NCBI RefSeq assembly: GCF_028010285.1
Contig: NZ_CP116304.1
Location: forward strand, 509,501 to 573,500
DNA length: 64,000 bases
Direction of reading: 5' to 3'
Origin: Pseudomonas sp. Q1-7
Lineage (GTDB): Bacteria; Pseudomonadota; Gammaproteobacteria; Pseudomonadales; Pseudomonadaceae
Every line of letters starts with the position of its first letter. Position 1 is the stretch's first letter. A program made the position numbers and the translations under genes. Below, in pieces: positions 18,431-26,974 of the stretch. The notes beneath the pieces were generated by a model. That model ran no database searches and was not told the DNA's origin. It saw nothing but the letters and a program-made list of their open reading frames with translations.

Positions 18431-21084
18431 GACTCTACGGACTCCTCATCAGCGCTGTCTTGAGGGAGGCCGCTGGAAGTAAATTTCTTCCATTTTGTGC
18501 CGGCAATATATGTTTTGTTGATCTTGTTCCAAGTTTTGGTAGGGCACATCAAATCTTTAGCCTGAAGCACTGAATCCCCAAGTCTAGAGCCGTTTAACTC
18601 ATCTTGCGCAACCAGTGATGTTGGGTGGCAGGAAAGAAGACCATCAACTAGCTCCTTCGATTTGGCGGTTGCCTGCAACAGTCCTAAGAGTAAGGGGCAG
18701 GTGGCTATAAGGTAGGTTAGGGGGAGCTTTTGGTGAGACTCCTTAATGTCCTTGAACTTCTCAATAAAAGCTTTGCCAGACGTCAGAGGGTTAGTGCGAT
18801 CTAATGCAGAACTGCTCTCAGTGAAGCCCGCGCTGCTGCTTAAATGGTAATCTCGCTCCTCGATATAGACAGCATTGATGACGCACAGCGCAAAGAGCTC
18901 CATCAGGCCGGCTGTCCCCGTTGACATCGAGGAGACCCTCGGTCTATTGGCGTCACACACTTTCTCTAGACTGAAATACAGACGAGTCCAGATCTTGCCA
19001 ATCAATACAGCTGATGGGTTCAGCTGTTTACGAACTCCTACTGTTATAGCCAACCAATGCTTGATTGATGCTTCAAGCGTGGAGAGCTTTCCTGCGTCCT
19101 CCGACGCATCTTGCTCGAGCTCTTCCTCATCTGCCGCGTCAGCTTCCCACTGTGGTCGGGATACGCTCAGCGGGGGGAACGGTTTGGGTAATACGCTCAG
19201 GACAGGGTATTGGCCATCTTTCGGTTGAAGCGAGAGTAACCGGGCGATGAGGCCAAGGATGTTGTAGATCGATGCATAGGTCCTAGTTGATGTCCCCGAT
19301 ACGTCCACAAGGCTTAACGCGAAAGCCGGAAGTTCAGGGCATTCTCTGATGACGCTAGCCGCTGCTTTATAGCCCGATTCGCTCTCAAGGGGGGCATGGT
19401 CAGGCTTACCCTTGTTGAGTCCAATAATGCCGGAGTAGACCAGTGGGCTCTTTGGGTTAGCTCCATGAGGTGCGGAAAAAATTGCCACAGCATGACGGGC
19501 CCAGTTGAGTGCGTCCTCTTTGCGACCAATGCCCATATATTGTTCGAACTGTATGCGAAGGCTCTGGCGAGCTTCTTCGGTCTGAAGGTCTTTACCCTTG
19601 CGCCGTAAAACCTGCCCGAATAGCGCCACGCTACCGGGGGCGGCCAGCATGTAGTCGATTAGCGCCGCTGGTTTTTCCGCACACAGGCGGGTTACATCCG
19701 CTGAAAGCGCCGCAAAGCTGTTCTTGAGATCGGCGTCACTTGGCTGGGGGCGGAGGTACACAGCCGTGTCGAAGTCACCATCGCGGACTGCCAAGTCGAA
19801 AACAGCCTTGGTAAGTGCAGGTAATTCGTGAGCGGCGATGGCGTCAACATCCACACCGAATTTATACAAACTACCCAGAGCCAACGCGCGCAAGCTCTCG
19901 CTCAGGGCTTCGGACAGTTCTAGGTCCCATGTATCGGTTTGATCATTTGCGCCTTCTGATGTGAGGTAGGGCGCGCATCGCGACATTACCTGAAGCACCG
20001 AGCGCAAGGGCTGTTTAAGTAAGAACTCTTGATAGAGCTCAAGATCGCGTGGATTTTTGATTCGCAGGCCGCGCCGGATCAAGGTACTGACTAATTCTTT
20101 GGCAGTTAACTGCTTGTCCCATTTGGAATGGGTCAGCCGGAACCGATTTTCATCGTGTTGAAGCAGATTCCACAGTGGGCGCAATTGTAAGCGACGGTGC
20201 ATGGGGAAAAGCTTGAGCAGATATTGGTCTTCTAAGTGGTCGACCATCTTATGGCGCTGATCCGCACGTTCTTTCCCCTGGCCGTGCTTAGCATCACCCA
20301 AGCTGTCGTAAAAATGGTCTCTCACCATCAGCGAGTACAGCTCAATATCGCCAGTAACCAGGACCACAAGGCTTGGAGTATCAAGGTATTTGCGTATGCA
20401 TTCGAGCACGCTGCGTGCGTGTTGCGCATGGGTATCGGCGTCGTCGAAGGCGAGGACGAGCGCATCGGCATCTAGAATCGTGCAAGCCAACTCGAGCAGC
20501 TCATGGAGGCTTTTGCGTAGCTCCGTACTGTGTCCTGCGCGCTCTAATCCCCATTCAAAAAAGAGCTCTGGATCTAGATCCTGAAGCTGGTCGTGGTTCG
20601 AGCTAAACAGGCTCAAGCCACCAGCGAGCTTTTTGAACTGTTCGCGGAAGCGCTCGATAAGTTGCTCCCCAGCCAAACTGGCGCCTTTTCTAAAGCTCGT
20701 AATGCGGTCTTTAAGGGCCTTCAGGATGCTTAGCAGGATGATTTCACTACGCTCAATCCGGCTCGGATCGATATAGGCCAGAGGGCTGACGTTTAGCCCG
20801 ATCTTTTCATTGCCTAGGGCATGAAAAGCGCTTTGCAAGAAAGTGGACTTGCCCGCGCCGCGGGTGCCATCAATGAAGTAAACCAGCCCGCTGCCAGGAG
20901 GGGCGCTACCTACCGCTCTGGTTGGCAGTTTCCTCTGGAAACTCTCCAGATCCGCGGCAATGCGCTGTCTTAGCTTGTTGTAGCTCTGATGCTGAACGAG
21001 TTGGTTCACTTCAAGTTTTGCATTAGTGTCGCTGTGATCGAGATCGATGATGATCGTGGTCGGGCTTCCGGCTGATGCGGTCAT
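18427..21084 (-). CDS. rdrA: RdrA, ATPase of a RADAR defence system
   Basis: An 885-residue P-loop ATPase. Walker A GTRGAGKST lies at 73-81, and Walker B LVLAFDDAD at 209-217 is followed by LVVLVTGD. A large helical C-terminal part follows. Size and partner fit RdrA, which forms a ring ATPase that recruits RdrB for adenosine deamination during infection. It lies 66 bp downstream of the NERD gene and overlaps rdrB. The sequence has lower GC than the chromosomal flanks, as expected for acquired defence genes. A KAP-type NTPase of another system is the alternative, but the adjoining deaminase makes RADAR much more likely. Confidence 0.87.
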   Translation of the reverse strand: MTASAGSPTTIIIDLDHSDTNAKLEVNQLVQHQSYNKLRQRIAADLESFQRKLPTRAVGSAPPGSGLVYFIDGTRGAGKSTFLQSAFHALGNEKIGLNVSPLAYIDPSRIERSEIILLSILKALKDRITSFRKGASLAGEQLIERFREQFKKLAGGLSLFSSNHDQLQDLDPELFFEWGLERAGHSTELRKSLHELLELACTILDADALVLAFDDADTHAQHARSVLECIRKYLDTPSLVVLVTGDIELYSLMVRDHFYDSLGDAKHGQGKERADQRHKMVDHLEDQYLLKLFPMHRRLQLRPLWNLLQHDENRFRLTHSKWDKQLTAKELVSTLIRRGLRIKNPRDLELYQEFLLKQPLRSVLQVMSRCAPYLTSEGANDQTDTWDLELSEALSESLRALALGSLYKFGVDVDAIAAHELPALTKAVFDLAVRDGDFDTAVYLRPQPSDADLKNSFAALSADVTRLCAEKPAALIDYMLAAPGSVALFGQVLRRKGKDLQTEEARQSLRIQFEQYMGIGRKEDALNWARHAVAIFSAPHGANPKSPLVYSGIIGLNKGKPDHAPLESESGYKAAASVIRECPELPAFALSLVDVSGTSTRTYASIYNILGLIARLLSLQPKDGQYPVLSVLPKPFPPLSVSRPQWEADAADEEELEQDASEDAGKLSTLEASIKHWLAITVGVRKQLNPSAVLIGKIWTRLYFSLEKVCDANRPRVSSMSTGTAGLMELFALCVINAVYIEERDYHLSSSAGFTESSSALDRTNPLTSGKAFIEKFKDIKESHQKLPLTYLIATCPLLLGLLQATAKSKELVDGLLSCHPTSLVAQDELNGSRLGDSVLQAKDLMCPTKTWNKINKTYIAGTKWKKFTSSGLPQDSADEESVES

Positions 21085-21150
21085 GTACGTCCTTGGAAAT
21101 GTCTTGGTTACGAAAAAGGCCAGAGCGTCCTGCGTATCAGTGGATTGCTA

Positions 21151-21921
21151 TTAAAGTCTCTGCATGGTTTTGCATTTGGGGAAGGTTGAACAGCCCCAGA
21201 ATTTTTGGCCGGCATTGGCCCCTGTTTTACGGATGCGAACAATCATAGCGCTACCGCATTTCGGGCATTGCCGTTCGGCTGTCGGATCACTCCGGCGCTT
21301 GAGGTTTTGCACATGCTCGCGGTGGGTGGCGAGGCTAGATGCGCGGCGGCCGGTTTGCAGGGCGTGCAGCATGGCGTCGACTTCAGACGCGCTGAATACC
21401 TGCTGCTGGAATGACTGGATATAGCGGATAAAGCCAATGCCCTGGGTCACGTTGGCCGGCACTTCGGTCTTGAAGGTGCTGCCGCCGACAAAGGTGATGA
21501 CCGAGTGCAGGTGCTCGGGGCTGACGCCAAGGGTGGTTTCCAGGGCTTTGAGGTGTTTGTAGTTCTGCCGCAGTGGGTTCTGAAATTTGATGCTGCGTTT
21601 GGGAAACTTCTGCGTCCACTGCGCTTGCTTCTCGCCACCGAAGATCCAGCCACTCATGTTCTTCGTTTCAAGCACGAAGATGCCATAGGGCGAGAGGAAT
21701 ACGTGGTCGATCTGCGTGGTGCCGTCCGGCGTGTTCAGGGTGACGTTGTGCAGGCGGCGGTAGGTCTGCTTATCCAGCTGCCAATGGGCGAACAGGCGTA
21801 CCAGCAGTTCACCGATCTGCCCTTTGGCCCAGGGCGATTTGAGCAGGCCGATCAGCAGCGCTGCTGGGATGAACCAGGTCAGCATGCCCCAGACCTGGGC
21901 GACTATCGGGCTGTAATCCAT
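21151..21921 (-). CDS. NERD-domain protein with C-terminal topoisomerase-type zinc finger
   Basis: A 256-residue protein with one N-terminal membrane helix (WGMLTWFIPAALLIGLL, about residues 12-28). A NERD nuclease-related domain follows (GQIGELLV, QIDHVFLSPYGIFVLETKN; the D and ExK are PD-(D/E)xK-like). A zinc finger ends the protein (CPKCGSAMIV, then WGCSTFPKCK). Such proteins are thought to act on DNA at the membrane, but their role is not established. It lies 66 bp upstream of rdrA on the same strand, so it is probably the first gene of the same transcript. Whether it helps RADAR is inference. Confidence 0.85.
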   Translation of the reverse strand: MDYSPIVAQVWGMLTWFIPAALLIGLLKSPWAKGQIGELLVRLFAHWQLDKQTYRRLHNVTLNTPDGTTQIDHVFLSPYGIFVLETKNMSGWIFGGEKQAQWTQKFPKRSIKFQNPLRQNYKHLKALETTLGVSPEHLHSVITFVGGSTFKTEVPANVTQGIGFIRYIQSFQQQVFSASEVDAMLHALQTGRRASSLATHREHVQNLKRRSDPTAERQCPKCGSAMIVRIRKTGANAGQKFWGCSTFPKCKTMQRL

Positions 21922-22088
21922 TTTCTTCCTTGAGCCGAACTGCTTAATGGAGAGGCGAGCAGGTGTGCCGAAATCCAGACGCCTGGCACTGAGCCGATAA
22001 TGGCCAATTGCTTTCGAGTGCTCAAGGGGATCGCGACCATTGTCCTATGGTGCGATGACGCACCAAGCGCTGATGAGCTCAGCTCAGC

Positions 22089-23210
22089 TCAGCGTGCTAT
22101 CTGGTAACGGGTGCTGCGCCCGCCACCGGGCAGTCGCTCGATGCAGCCCTTTTCCAGCAGGTCGCTCAGGTGACGGGTCGCGGTGGCTTTGGATACCTTG
22201 GCTACGGCCTGGTACTGGGCGGCGCTGATACCGTCCTCGAAACCGCGCTCGCCGCCATCGAGCAGGCGGTTAAGTACTTTGATCTGCTCCGCTGATAAGT
22301 TTTGGCTGCGGTGTGCCTGCCAGAAGCGCGCCTTGACCAGTACGCGGTCGATGCGAGCAAGGGCTTGCTCCAGGCTGTTGAGCAGCGTTGCTAGAAACCA
22401 CTGCAGCCAGGCTGTGATATCCAGGGTGCCTTTCTGGCTGGCTTCGAGGATGCGGTAGTAACCGGCGCGGTCGTCGAGGATGCTCGCAGACATCGCATAA
22501 AAGCGTATGGCCTCGTGTTCGACCTGAGCCAGTGCAAGGTCGGTAATGGCGCGCGTGAGGCGCCCGTTGCCGTTATCGAAAGGGTGCAGGGTAACGAACC
22601 AGAAATGGGCGATGCCGGCGCGCAGAAAGGGATCTAGGCTGGCATCCCTGCGGCTGCTCTCGAACCATGCGAGAAAGTCGGCCAATTGCGCTTCCAGCCC
22701 TGCGCGCGGAGGCGCTTCGAAATGTACGGTCGGTTGGTCGATGCGACCGGAAACCACCTGCATCGGCTCTTCGCCGCGCAGTGTGCCGATGTACAGAGGT
22801 CTAGCCAGAAGTTGGTCATCGCTGGGGAATAGCCAACGGTGCCAGGTAAAGAGTCGCTGTTCATCTAGCGGTTGTTGATGCGCATGGGTGGCATCGAGCA
22901 GCAGTTCCGCCAGGCCTTCGGAGCGCGAGGTGGTACGGCCTTCTTCGTTCAACCCCAAGCGCCGCGCAAGTGATGAACGCACCGAACCGACATCCAACTG
23001 CTCACCCTCTATGGCAGAAGAGGTGACGATGTTCTGCAGCATGGCATCCAGGCTGCTCTGCACTTCGGTGTCACTGCCCACCGCACCGAGCATTCCCAAC
23101 AAACGACCCTGAGCCTGGCTGCATGCTCGCAACAGCGGGGCGAGCGCTTCGGCTTGCCAACTGAAGTGCGGCCAATCGGGCTGCTGCCAGATCCAGAGCG
23201 GGTCATTCAT
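22089..23210 (-). CDS. Fic-family AMP-transferase-like protein with winged HTH
   Basis: A 373-residue Fic protein with an N-terminal DUF4172-like region. The inhibitory helix motif SSAIEG (64-69) fits [S/T]xxxE[G/N], and the catalytic loop HPFDNGNGR is intact at 209-217. A C-terminal winged helix-turn-helix (AAQYQAVAKVSKATATRHLS) precedes the end. Fic enzymes usually transfer AMP from ATP to proteins, with the inhibitory helix keeping them quiet. The DNA-binding tail and two palindromes just upstream of the start suggest self-regulation. It is separate from the RADAR transcript, 168 bp away. Confidence 0.9.
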   Translation of the reverse strand: MNDPLWIWQQPDWPHFSWQAEALAPLLRACSQAQGRLLGMLGAVGSDTEVQSSLDAMLQNIVTSSAIEGEQLDVGSVRSSLARRLGLNEEGRTTSRSEGLAELLLDATHAHQQPLDEQRLFTWHRWLFPSDDQLLARPLYIGTLRGEEPMQVVSGRIDQPTVHFEAPPRAGLEAQLADFLAWFESSRRDASLDPFLRAGIAHFWFVTLHPFDNGNGRLTRAITDLALAQVEHEAIRFYAMSASILDDRAGYYRILEASQKGTLDITAWLQWFLATLLNSLEQALARIDRVLVKARFWQAHRSQNLSAEQIKVLNRLLDGGERGFEDGISAAQYQAVAKVSKATATRHLSDLLEKGCIERLPGGGRSTRYQIAR

Positions 23211-23225
23211 AAGGGTTGTTCATCA

Positions 23226-23290
23226 GTGAGCCGATTAACGAGCCTATTCGGCTCATGAAGTGAGCCGATAATGCCGCCTATTCGGCTCAC
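23226..23290. promoter_or_regulatory. Two palindromic operators upstream of the Fic gene
   Basis: GTGAGCCGAT-N11-TTCGGCTCAT (23226-23256) is followed by GTGAGCCGAT-N11-TTCGGCTCAC (23260-23290), 34 bp apart start to start. The N11 inserts also match partly (CCTA before TTCGG). They lie 15-80 bp before the Fic start codon, a place where binding would block transcription. The wHTH of the Fic protein is the likely ligand. Confidence 0.75.
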
Positions 23291-23396
23291 TGTCTAATTC
23301 TCAAGCCGGGCTTGCTAGGCAGATGAGCGCTTCTGATCAGGGTTGTTGCTCGCGCGCTTTTTTCAGCGTTTCAGAAACATCGGTGAAAGAGGTCAT

Positions 23397-23457
23397 TTGT
23401 AGCTCTTGGGCTACAAAATGGCGCAGCCCGAGCTGTCTTGTAGCTCAAGGGCTACAA
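23397..23457. promoter_or_regulatory. Pair of 20-bp palindromes of unknown use
   Basis: TTGTAGCTCTTGGGCTACAA (23397-23416) and TTGTAGCTCAAGGGCTACAA (23438-23457) lie 41 bp apart. They look like a paired operator. No convincing gene follows on either side before the IS element, so their target may have been lost. Confidence 0.55.
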
Positions 23458-24051
23458 GCTTCCAGGCATGGCTCTGTGTCTGCACCGGTTTCCGCTTGTA
23501 GGTTCGGTTACCGATGCCTGTTCCAAGCTGATCGCAATGAGGAGTGTTAGGCACGCGCCAAAGCCAGAACTGGCGGGAGTTTGCGCTGTGCACGGCACGC
23601 CTCTGCATGCATTGAGTGCCGTCTCCAACCCCCGTGCAGACTGCTTTTCGGGCCAACGAAGTGCCGCCACCTTTTATCTTGCCCTCCAACTTTTCCGTAT
23701 ACTCCAAGCTGCTGGGTAGGGTAATGATGCAGAGGGAATGGAGGGCTCTGCCTTCGAGAGTGGTGGGCGAGGGCAAGTCAACGGTACCCGGCTGGACACG
23801 CCATCGACATCAACACCGACGCAATAACGATTGCTCCGTCGACACGAGTTTGGCCGCAAGGGCAGCGCGCGAACGACCACAACGTCGACAGGCACTAGGC
23901 TGAACAGGCGACAGTCGAATGAGTTGTTGCTGAGCAGTAACCACGTCTCGTTAACCAAGCGCTGACGAGTACCTCAGCACAGCCGCGCGCGACTTAGGTG
24001 ATGCTAGGTTATTGTCTGGTCACAACGACACCATCGGCGCGCATCTGGCTG
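23458..24051. other. Stretch without a recognisable gene left of the IS element
   Basis: Only short overlapping frames without family signals or good ribosome-binding sites are present. It may be decayed sequence left by the rearrangement that brought in the IS element. Confidence 0.5.
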
Positions 24052-24088
24052 TGGACTTGCCCCTATCAAACCGGACACCGGCACCCCG

Positions 24089-24967
24089 TTAAGTTGATGC
24101 CTCAGCCAAGCGCCTGAACTCGCGAGGCGAGCGGTAGTTCAGTGCGCTGTGCGGATGTTCCTCGTTGTAATGCTCGAAGGCGATGGCCAGGTTGCGCAGG
24201 GCCGTCGCCCGATCGGGCTTGGGCATGTGGCGGATGTAGTCGCGCTTCATTGTCTTCACGAAGCTCTCCGCCATGCCGTTGCTCTGCGGGCTGCACACCG
24301 GGGTTGTCAGGGGCAGCAAACCGATCTGTCGGGCAAAGGCCCGGGTCTGTTCGGCGGTATAGGCCGAGCCGTTATCGCTCAGCCATTGCACCGGCGACGC
24401 CGGCAGCTCGCTACCGAAGCGTTGCTCGATGGCTTCCAGCATCACGTCGCGGACATCGTCGCCACTGTAGCCGTTTGGGCTGGCTACCCAACTGATGGCC
24501 TCGCGGTCGCAGCAGTCCAAGGCGAAGGTCACGCGCAGTTTTTCGCCGTCCTCGCAGCGGAACTCGAATCCATCCGAACACCAGCGGGTGTTGCTCGTGT
24601 CCACGGCAACACGACCTTCGTGACGCCGCGCTACACCCGGCTGTTTACGCCGCCGCTCTAGCAACAGATCGTGGTCACGCATGACGCGGTAAACCCGCTT
24701 CACATTGACCGGTGGCTGGGCCTGCTGCTCATGCTGCCGACGCAACAGACCCCAGACCCGGCGATAGCCGTAGCTGGGCAACGTGCCGACGGCCTGCTTG
24801 ATCTGCTCGACCAGGGCCGCATCGTTGAGCGTCCGGCGACGACGCGGCTGCAGCCCCGGAACAGGCTGTTTGAGTCGAGCCGTCAATTGCGAGCGCGCCA
24901 CACCGAGACTCTCACTGACCGCTTTCACTGGTCGTCCCCCGGCAACAAGGGTGAGTGCGCAATCCAT
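24089..24967 (-). CDS. IS3-family transposase OrfB (DDE integrase domain)
   Basis: A 292-residue protein with an N-terminal HTH_21-like region ([12 protein letters not shown]) and an rve integrase core. DDE residues are visible in [23 protein letters not shown] and [16 protein letters not shown]. It overlaps OrfA by 43 bp in the -1 frame. An A-rich stretch (CGAAAATGG) at the junction could allow the usual programmed frameshift giving OrfAB, or initiation at ATG 24967. No stops or frameshifts break it, so the transposase looks intact. Confidence 0.92.
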   Translation of the reverse strand: MDCALTLVAGGRPVKAVSESLGVARSQLTARLKQPVPGLQPRRRRTLNDAALVEQIKQAVGTLPSYGYRRVWGLLRRQHEQQAQPPVNVKRVYRVMRDHDLLLERRRKQPGVARRHEGRVAVDTSNTRWCSDGFEFRCEDGEKLRVTFALDCCDREAISWVASPNGYSGDDVRDVMLEAIEQRFGSELPASPVQWLSDNGSAYTAEQTRAFARQIGLLPLTTPVCSPQSNGMAESFVKTMKRDYIRHMPKPDRATALRNLAIAFEHYNEEHPHSALNYRSPREFRRLAEAST

Positions 24968-25311
24968 TTTCGCGAGCGGGCGATCTCCACCGCTTCCTTG
25001 AGTATCTCGGCTTCCATGGTTTTCTTGCCCAGCATCCGTTGCAGTTCGCGGATCTGCTTAAGGGCATCGGCCAGCTCGGAAGCAGGCACCACCGCTTCAC
25101 CGGCACTGACCGCCGACAGGCTGCCGTCCTGGTAGAGCTTGCGCCAATGGAACAGCTGGTTGGGATTGATGCCGTTGCGCCGGGCCACCACCGAGACACT
25201 TTGTCCGGGCTCCAGGCTCTCGCGCACCATAGCCAGTTTCTCCTCGACGCTCCAGCGGCGCCGCCGCTCCTGGCCGAGCACTTCGATGGTCTTGTCTTTG
25301 CTGGTAGTCAT
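24925..25311 (-). CDS. IS3-family transposase OrfA (HTH_Tnp_1)
   Basis: A 128-residue DNA-binding subunit. The helix-turn-helix region is [20 protein letters not shown] with [21 protein letters not shown] leucine-zipper-like helix follows ([20 protein letters not shown]). It binds the IS ends and regulates transposition. ATG 25311 (MTTSKDK) is preferred over 25317. Confidence 0.9.
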   Translation of the reverse strand: MTTSKDKTIEVLGQERRRRWSVEEKLAMVRESLEPGQSVSVVARRNGINPNQLFHWRKLYQDGSLSAVSAGEAVVPASELADALKQIRELQRMLGKKTMEAEILKEAVEIARSRKWIAHSPLLPGDDQ

Positions 25312-25381
25312 AAACACAGTCGTTTGCCTATCCCTTATGGTAAGGGGGAAACGGTGTCCTGTGTTTCAAGGGGCTCGTTCA

Positions 25382-25540
25382 ACCGCAGAGGGGATGGTAG
25401 TGATCGGGCGCTCCAAGGACCTTACGCAGGAGCAGAAAGATACCTTAATGATCAATAACGCGAGGTCCAACGTTAAGATTCTCACCTACGATGATCTTCT
25501 GGAGCGCCTCCAGTGCTTGATCGAGGTGCTCGACAAGTAA
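25382..25540 (+). pseudogene. C-terminal remnant of a Shedu-like (DUF4263) nuclease gene
   Basis: About 52 in-frame codons run out of the IS end to a TAA: MVVIGRSKDLTQEQ, then NNARSNVKILTYDDLLERL. The IGR, R..N and ILTYDDLL features match the C-terminal end of DUF4263 (Shedu) proteins. The rest of the gene is missing: nothing comparable is found left of the IS. The element therefore took part in a deletion, or inserted next to an already broken gene. It has no plausible start of its own. Confidence 0.65.
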
Positions 25541-25929
25541 TGATTGAAAAACAGGTCCGGTCTAGCTTGATCTTCAATGCACCAACCCTCCCTTTGTGCG
25601 CGAACGTGCGATTCAGTTGATGCGGAGCTTGGCGACTTGCTCGTCAATTTACTGCACTGAATTGGTCCGGAATCCTGGTAGCTCCTTATCTTGAGCTGTC
25701 AGTCGCCTAGTGATTGAGTTGCAGGGTGCAGCACTTTGCGACGATTCCCTTTCGTCCGGGAGCGATTCATCCTCTGCTGGTTGACGAGTGCCTGATGGCC
25801 GGGCACTGAGTTTTACGGTACTTTGTGCTGGCATGAGGCCATATCCACAGCAGGACGCACCTCCACGGCTCGGACCAATAGCTCCTGCCGATACCGTTCC
25901 TGCGAATTCATTTCGTGACAGGAACGACT
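25541..25929. other. Intergenic stretch before the three-gene cassette
   Basis: No gene-like frame is seen. It should hold the promoter of the cassette, but no confident -35/-10 pair is picked out. AGGAA lies 6 bp before the first ATG. Confidence 0.5.
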
Positions 25930-26973
25930 ATGTCAGGCGGCGAAACCGAAAAAATTGCGAAGCTCGCGGAGCTCGTTTCCAATGACATCTTCAACTTCTT
26001 CAGGTGGACGAGAGAGGGGCCAGCTAACCTCAACTTCGCCTGTGTGAAGAAGGAGACTCACGCGCCCTTGAAGAAATCCGAGCACACGCATCCGGCTGAC
26101 GTGGTGTTCAAGTACGCAGATCCTTACTTGAATAAAGCCATCTACCTTCATACCGATTTGAAGAGCTATGCAGTTGGCTCCATTACTCTGGACTCGATCA
26201 AGAAGGCCTTGAAGTCCCTGGGTAAGACAATTGACTGCGCTCGCGCTTCGTCGGAATGGCAGACTCGCTACCATTTGGCTAAGCGTGAGAAGTATGAAAT
26301 TCGTGGGATGCTTTTTGTCTATAACCACGATGACGAGTACGACAAGAATTTCTACGATCACTTCAAGGATTACAAGGGTGAGAATCTGCACATCAAAGAT
26401 TCTCAGCAGGTTCATATCGTTGAACCTTCATTGATCAATTATCTGAAAACGCTGCAGCTAGATGTAAACAATCTCAGGGCGGAAGGTAAATTTCCGAGAG
26501 ACAATTACACCTTCTACTACCCCGACCTCGTCTTGCACAAGGCCAGTGGTGAATACTGGGAGCGTGCGGCCACCGCAGAGCTGATTGCCTCGCCGTATAT
26601 GATCATTCACCACAAAGAGGTGATCTCATACTGCGAGAAAGCCAAGGAACTGGCTGAAACTTATAGCGAAGGCTATCTGATCTATTATCGCCGCGATGGC
26701 AGCACCGAGATTGAGTTCAGATACCTCTTTGACGCGCTATCTAGATTTCAGATCCTCAATGCCAACAAGGACTTGAAGATTCGAATCAGGGTTGCCAATC
26801 GCCACCATAACGGCAGCATCATGAGCAATTTTAATGCTGCCATCAACAGCTACGTGACCGAGTGGGGCGAAGACGAAAACCGCAAGCGGAAACTGCAGGC
26901 GATCGAACTGGAGATCGTGAATCACGCGGTTCCGAACTATAAGCCAGAAGTAATCGGATGGGAGCGAGACTGA
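25930..26973 (+). CDS. Cassette protein 1, unknown, nuclease-like motif
   Basis: A 347-residue protein I do not recognise. The N-terminal third has HPADVVFKYADPYLNKAIYL followed by HTDLKSYAVG. D57 and the D76-x-K78 pair with hydrophobic beta-strand context resemble the active site of a PD-(D/E)xK nuclease. The middle (YEIRGMLFVYNHDDEYDK) and C-terminal parts show no known signature. ATG 25930 is chosen because AGGAA precedes it; GTG 25915 is an in-frame alternative. The gene is followed by a second cassette gene after one base. Nuclease activity is a hypothesis from a short motif. Confidence 0.72.
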   Translation: MSGGETEKIAKLAELVSNDIFNFFRWTREGPANLNFACVKKETHAPLKKSEHTHPADVVFKYADPYLNKAIYLHTDLKSYAVGSITLDSIKKALKSLGKTIDCARASSEWQTRYHLAKREKYEIRGMLFVYNHDDEYDKNFYDHFKDYKGENLHIKDSQQVHIVEPSLINYLKTLQLDVNNLRAEGKFPRDNYTFYYPDLVLHKASGEYWERAATAELIASPYMIIHHKEVISYCEKAKELAETYSEGYLIYYRRDGSTEIEFRYLFDALSRFQILNANKDLKIRIRVANRHHNGSIMSNFNAAINSYVTEWGEDENRKRKLQAIELEIVNHAVPNYKPEVIGWERD

Positions 26974-26974
26974 C

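Larger units (their letters stand above)
24052..25381 (-). mobile_element. IS3-family insertion sequence (IS2-like group), 1330 bp
   Basis: The ends are imperfect inverted repeats: the left end begins TGGACTTGCCCCT and the right end, read inward, TGAACGAGCCCCTT; both then have GGACACCG. Two overlapping frames encode OrfA and OrfB. The flanking five bases (GGCTG left, ACCGC right) do not match, so no target duplication is visible; a deletion or recombination next to the element is likely. Confidence 0.87.

Noticed and set aside
23616-23958. Small frames between the Fic gene and the IS element
   Set aside because: Short, overlapping on both strands, without start signals or recognisable features.
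25915-26415. Minus-strand frame (160 codons) opposite cassette gene 1
   Set aside because: No ribosome-binding site, and it opposes the first gene of a tightly coupled three-gene unit.
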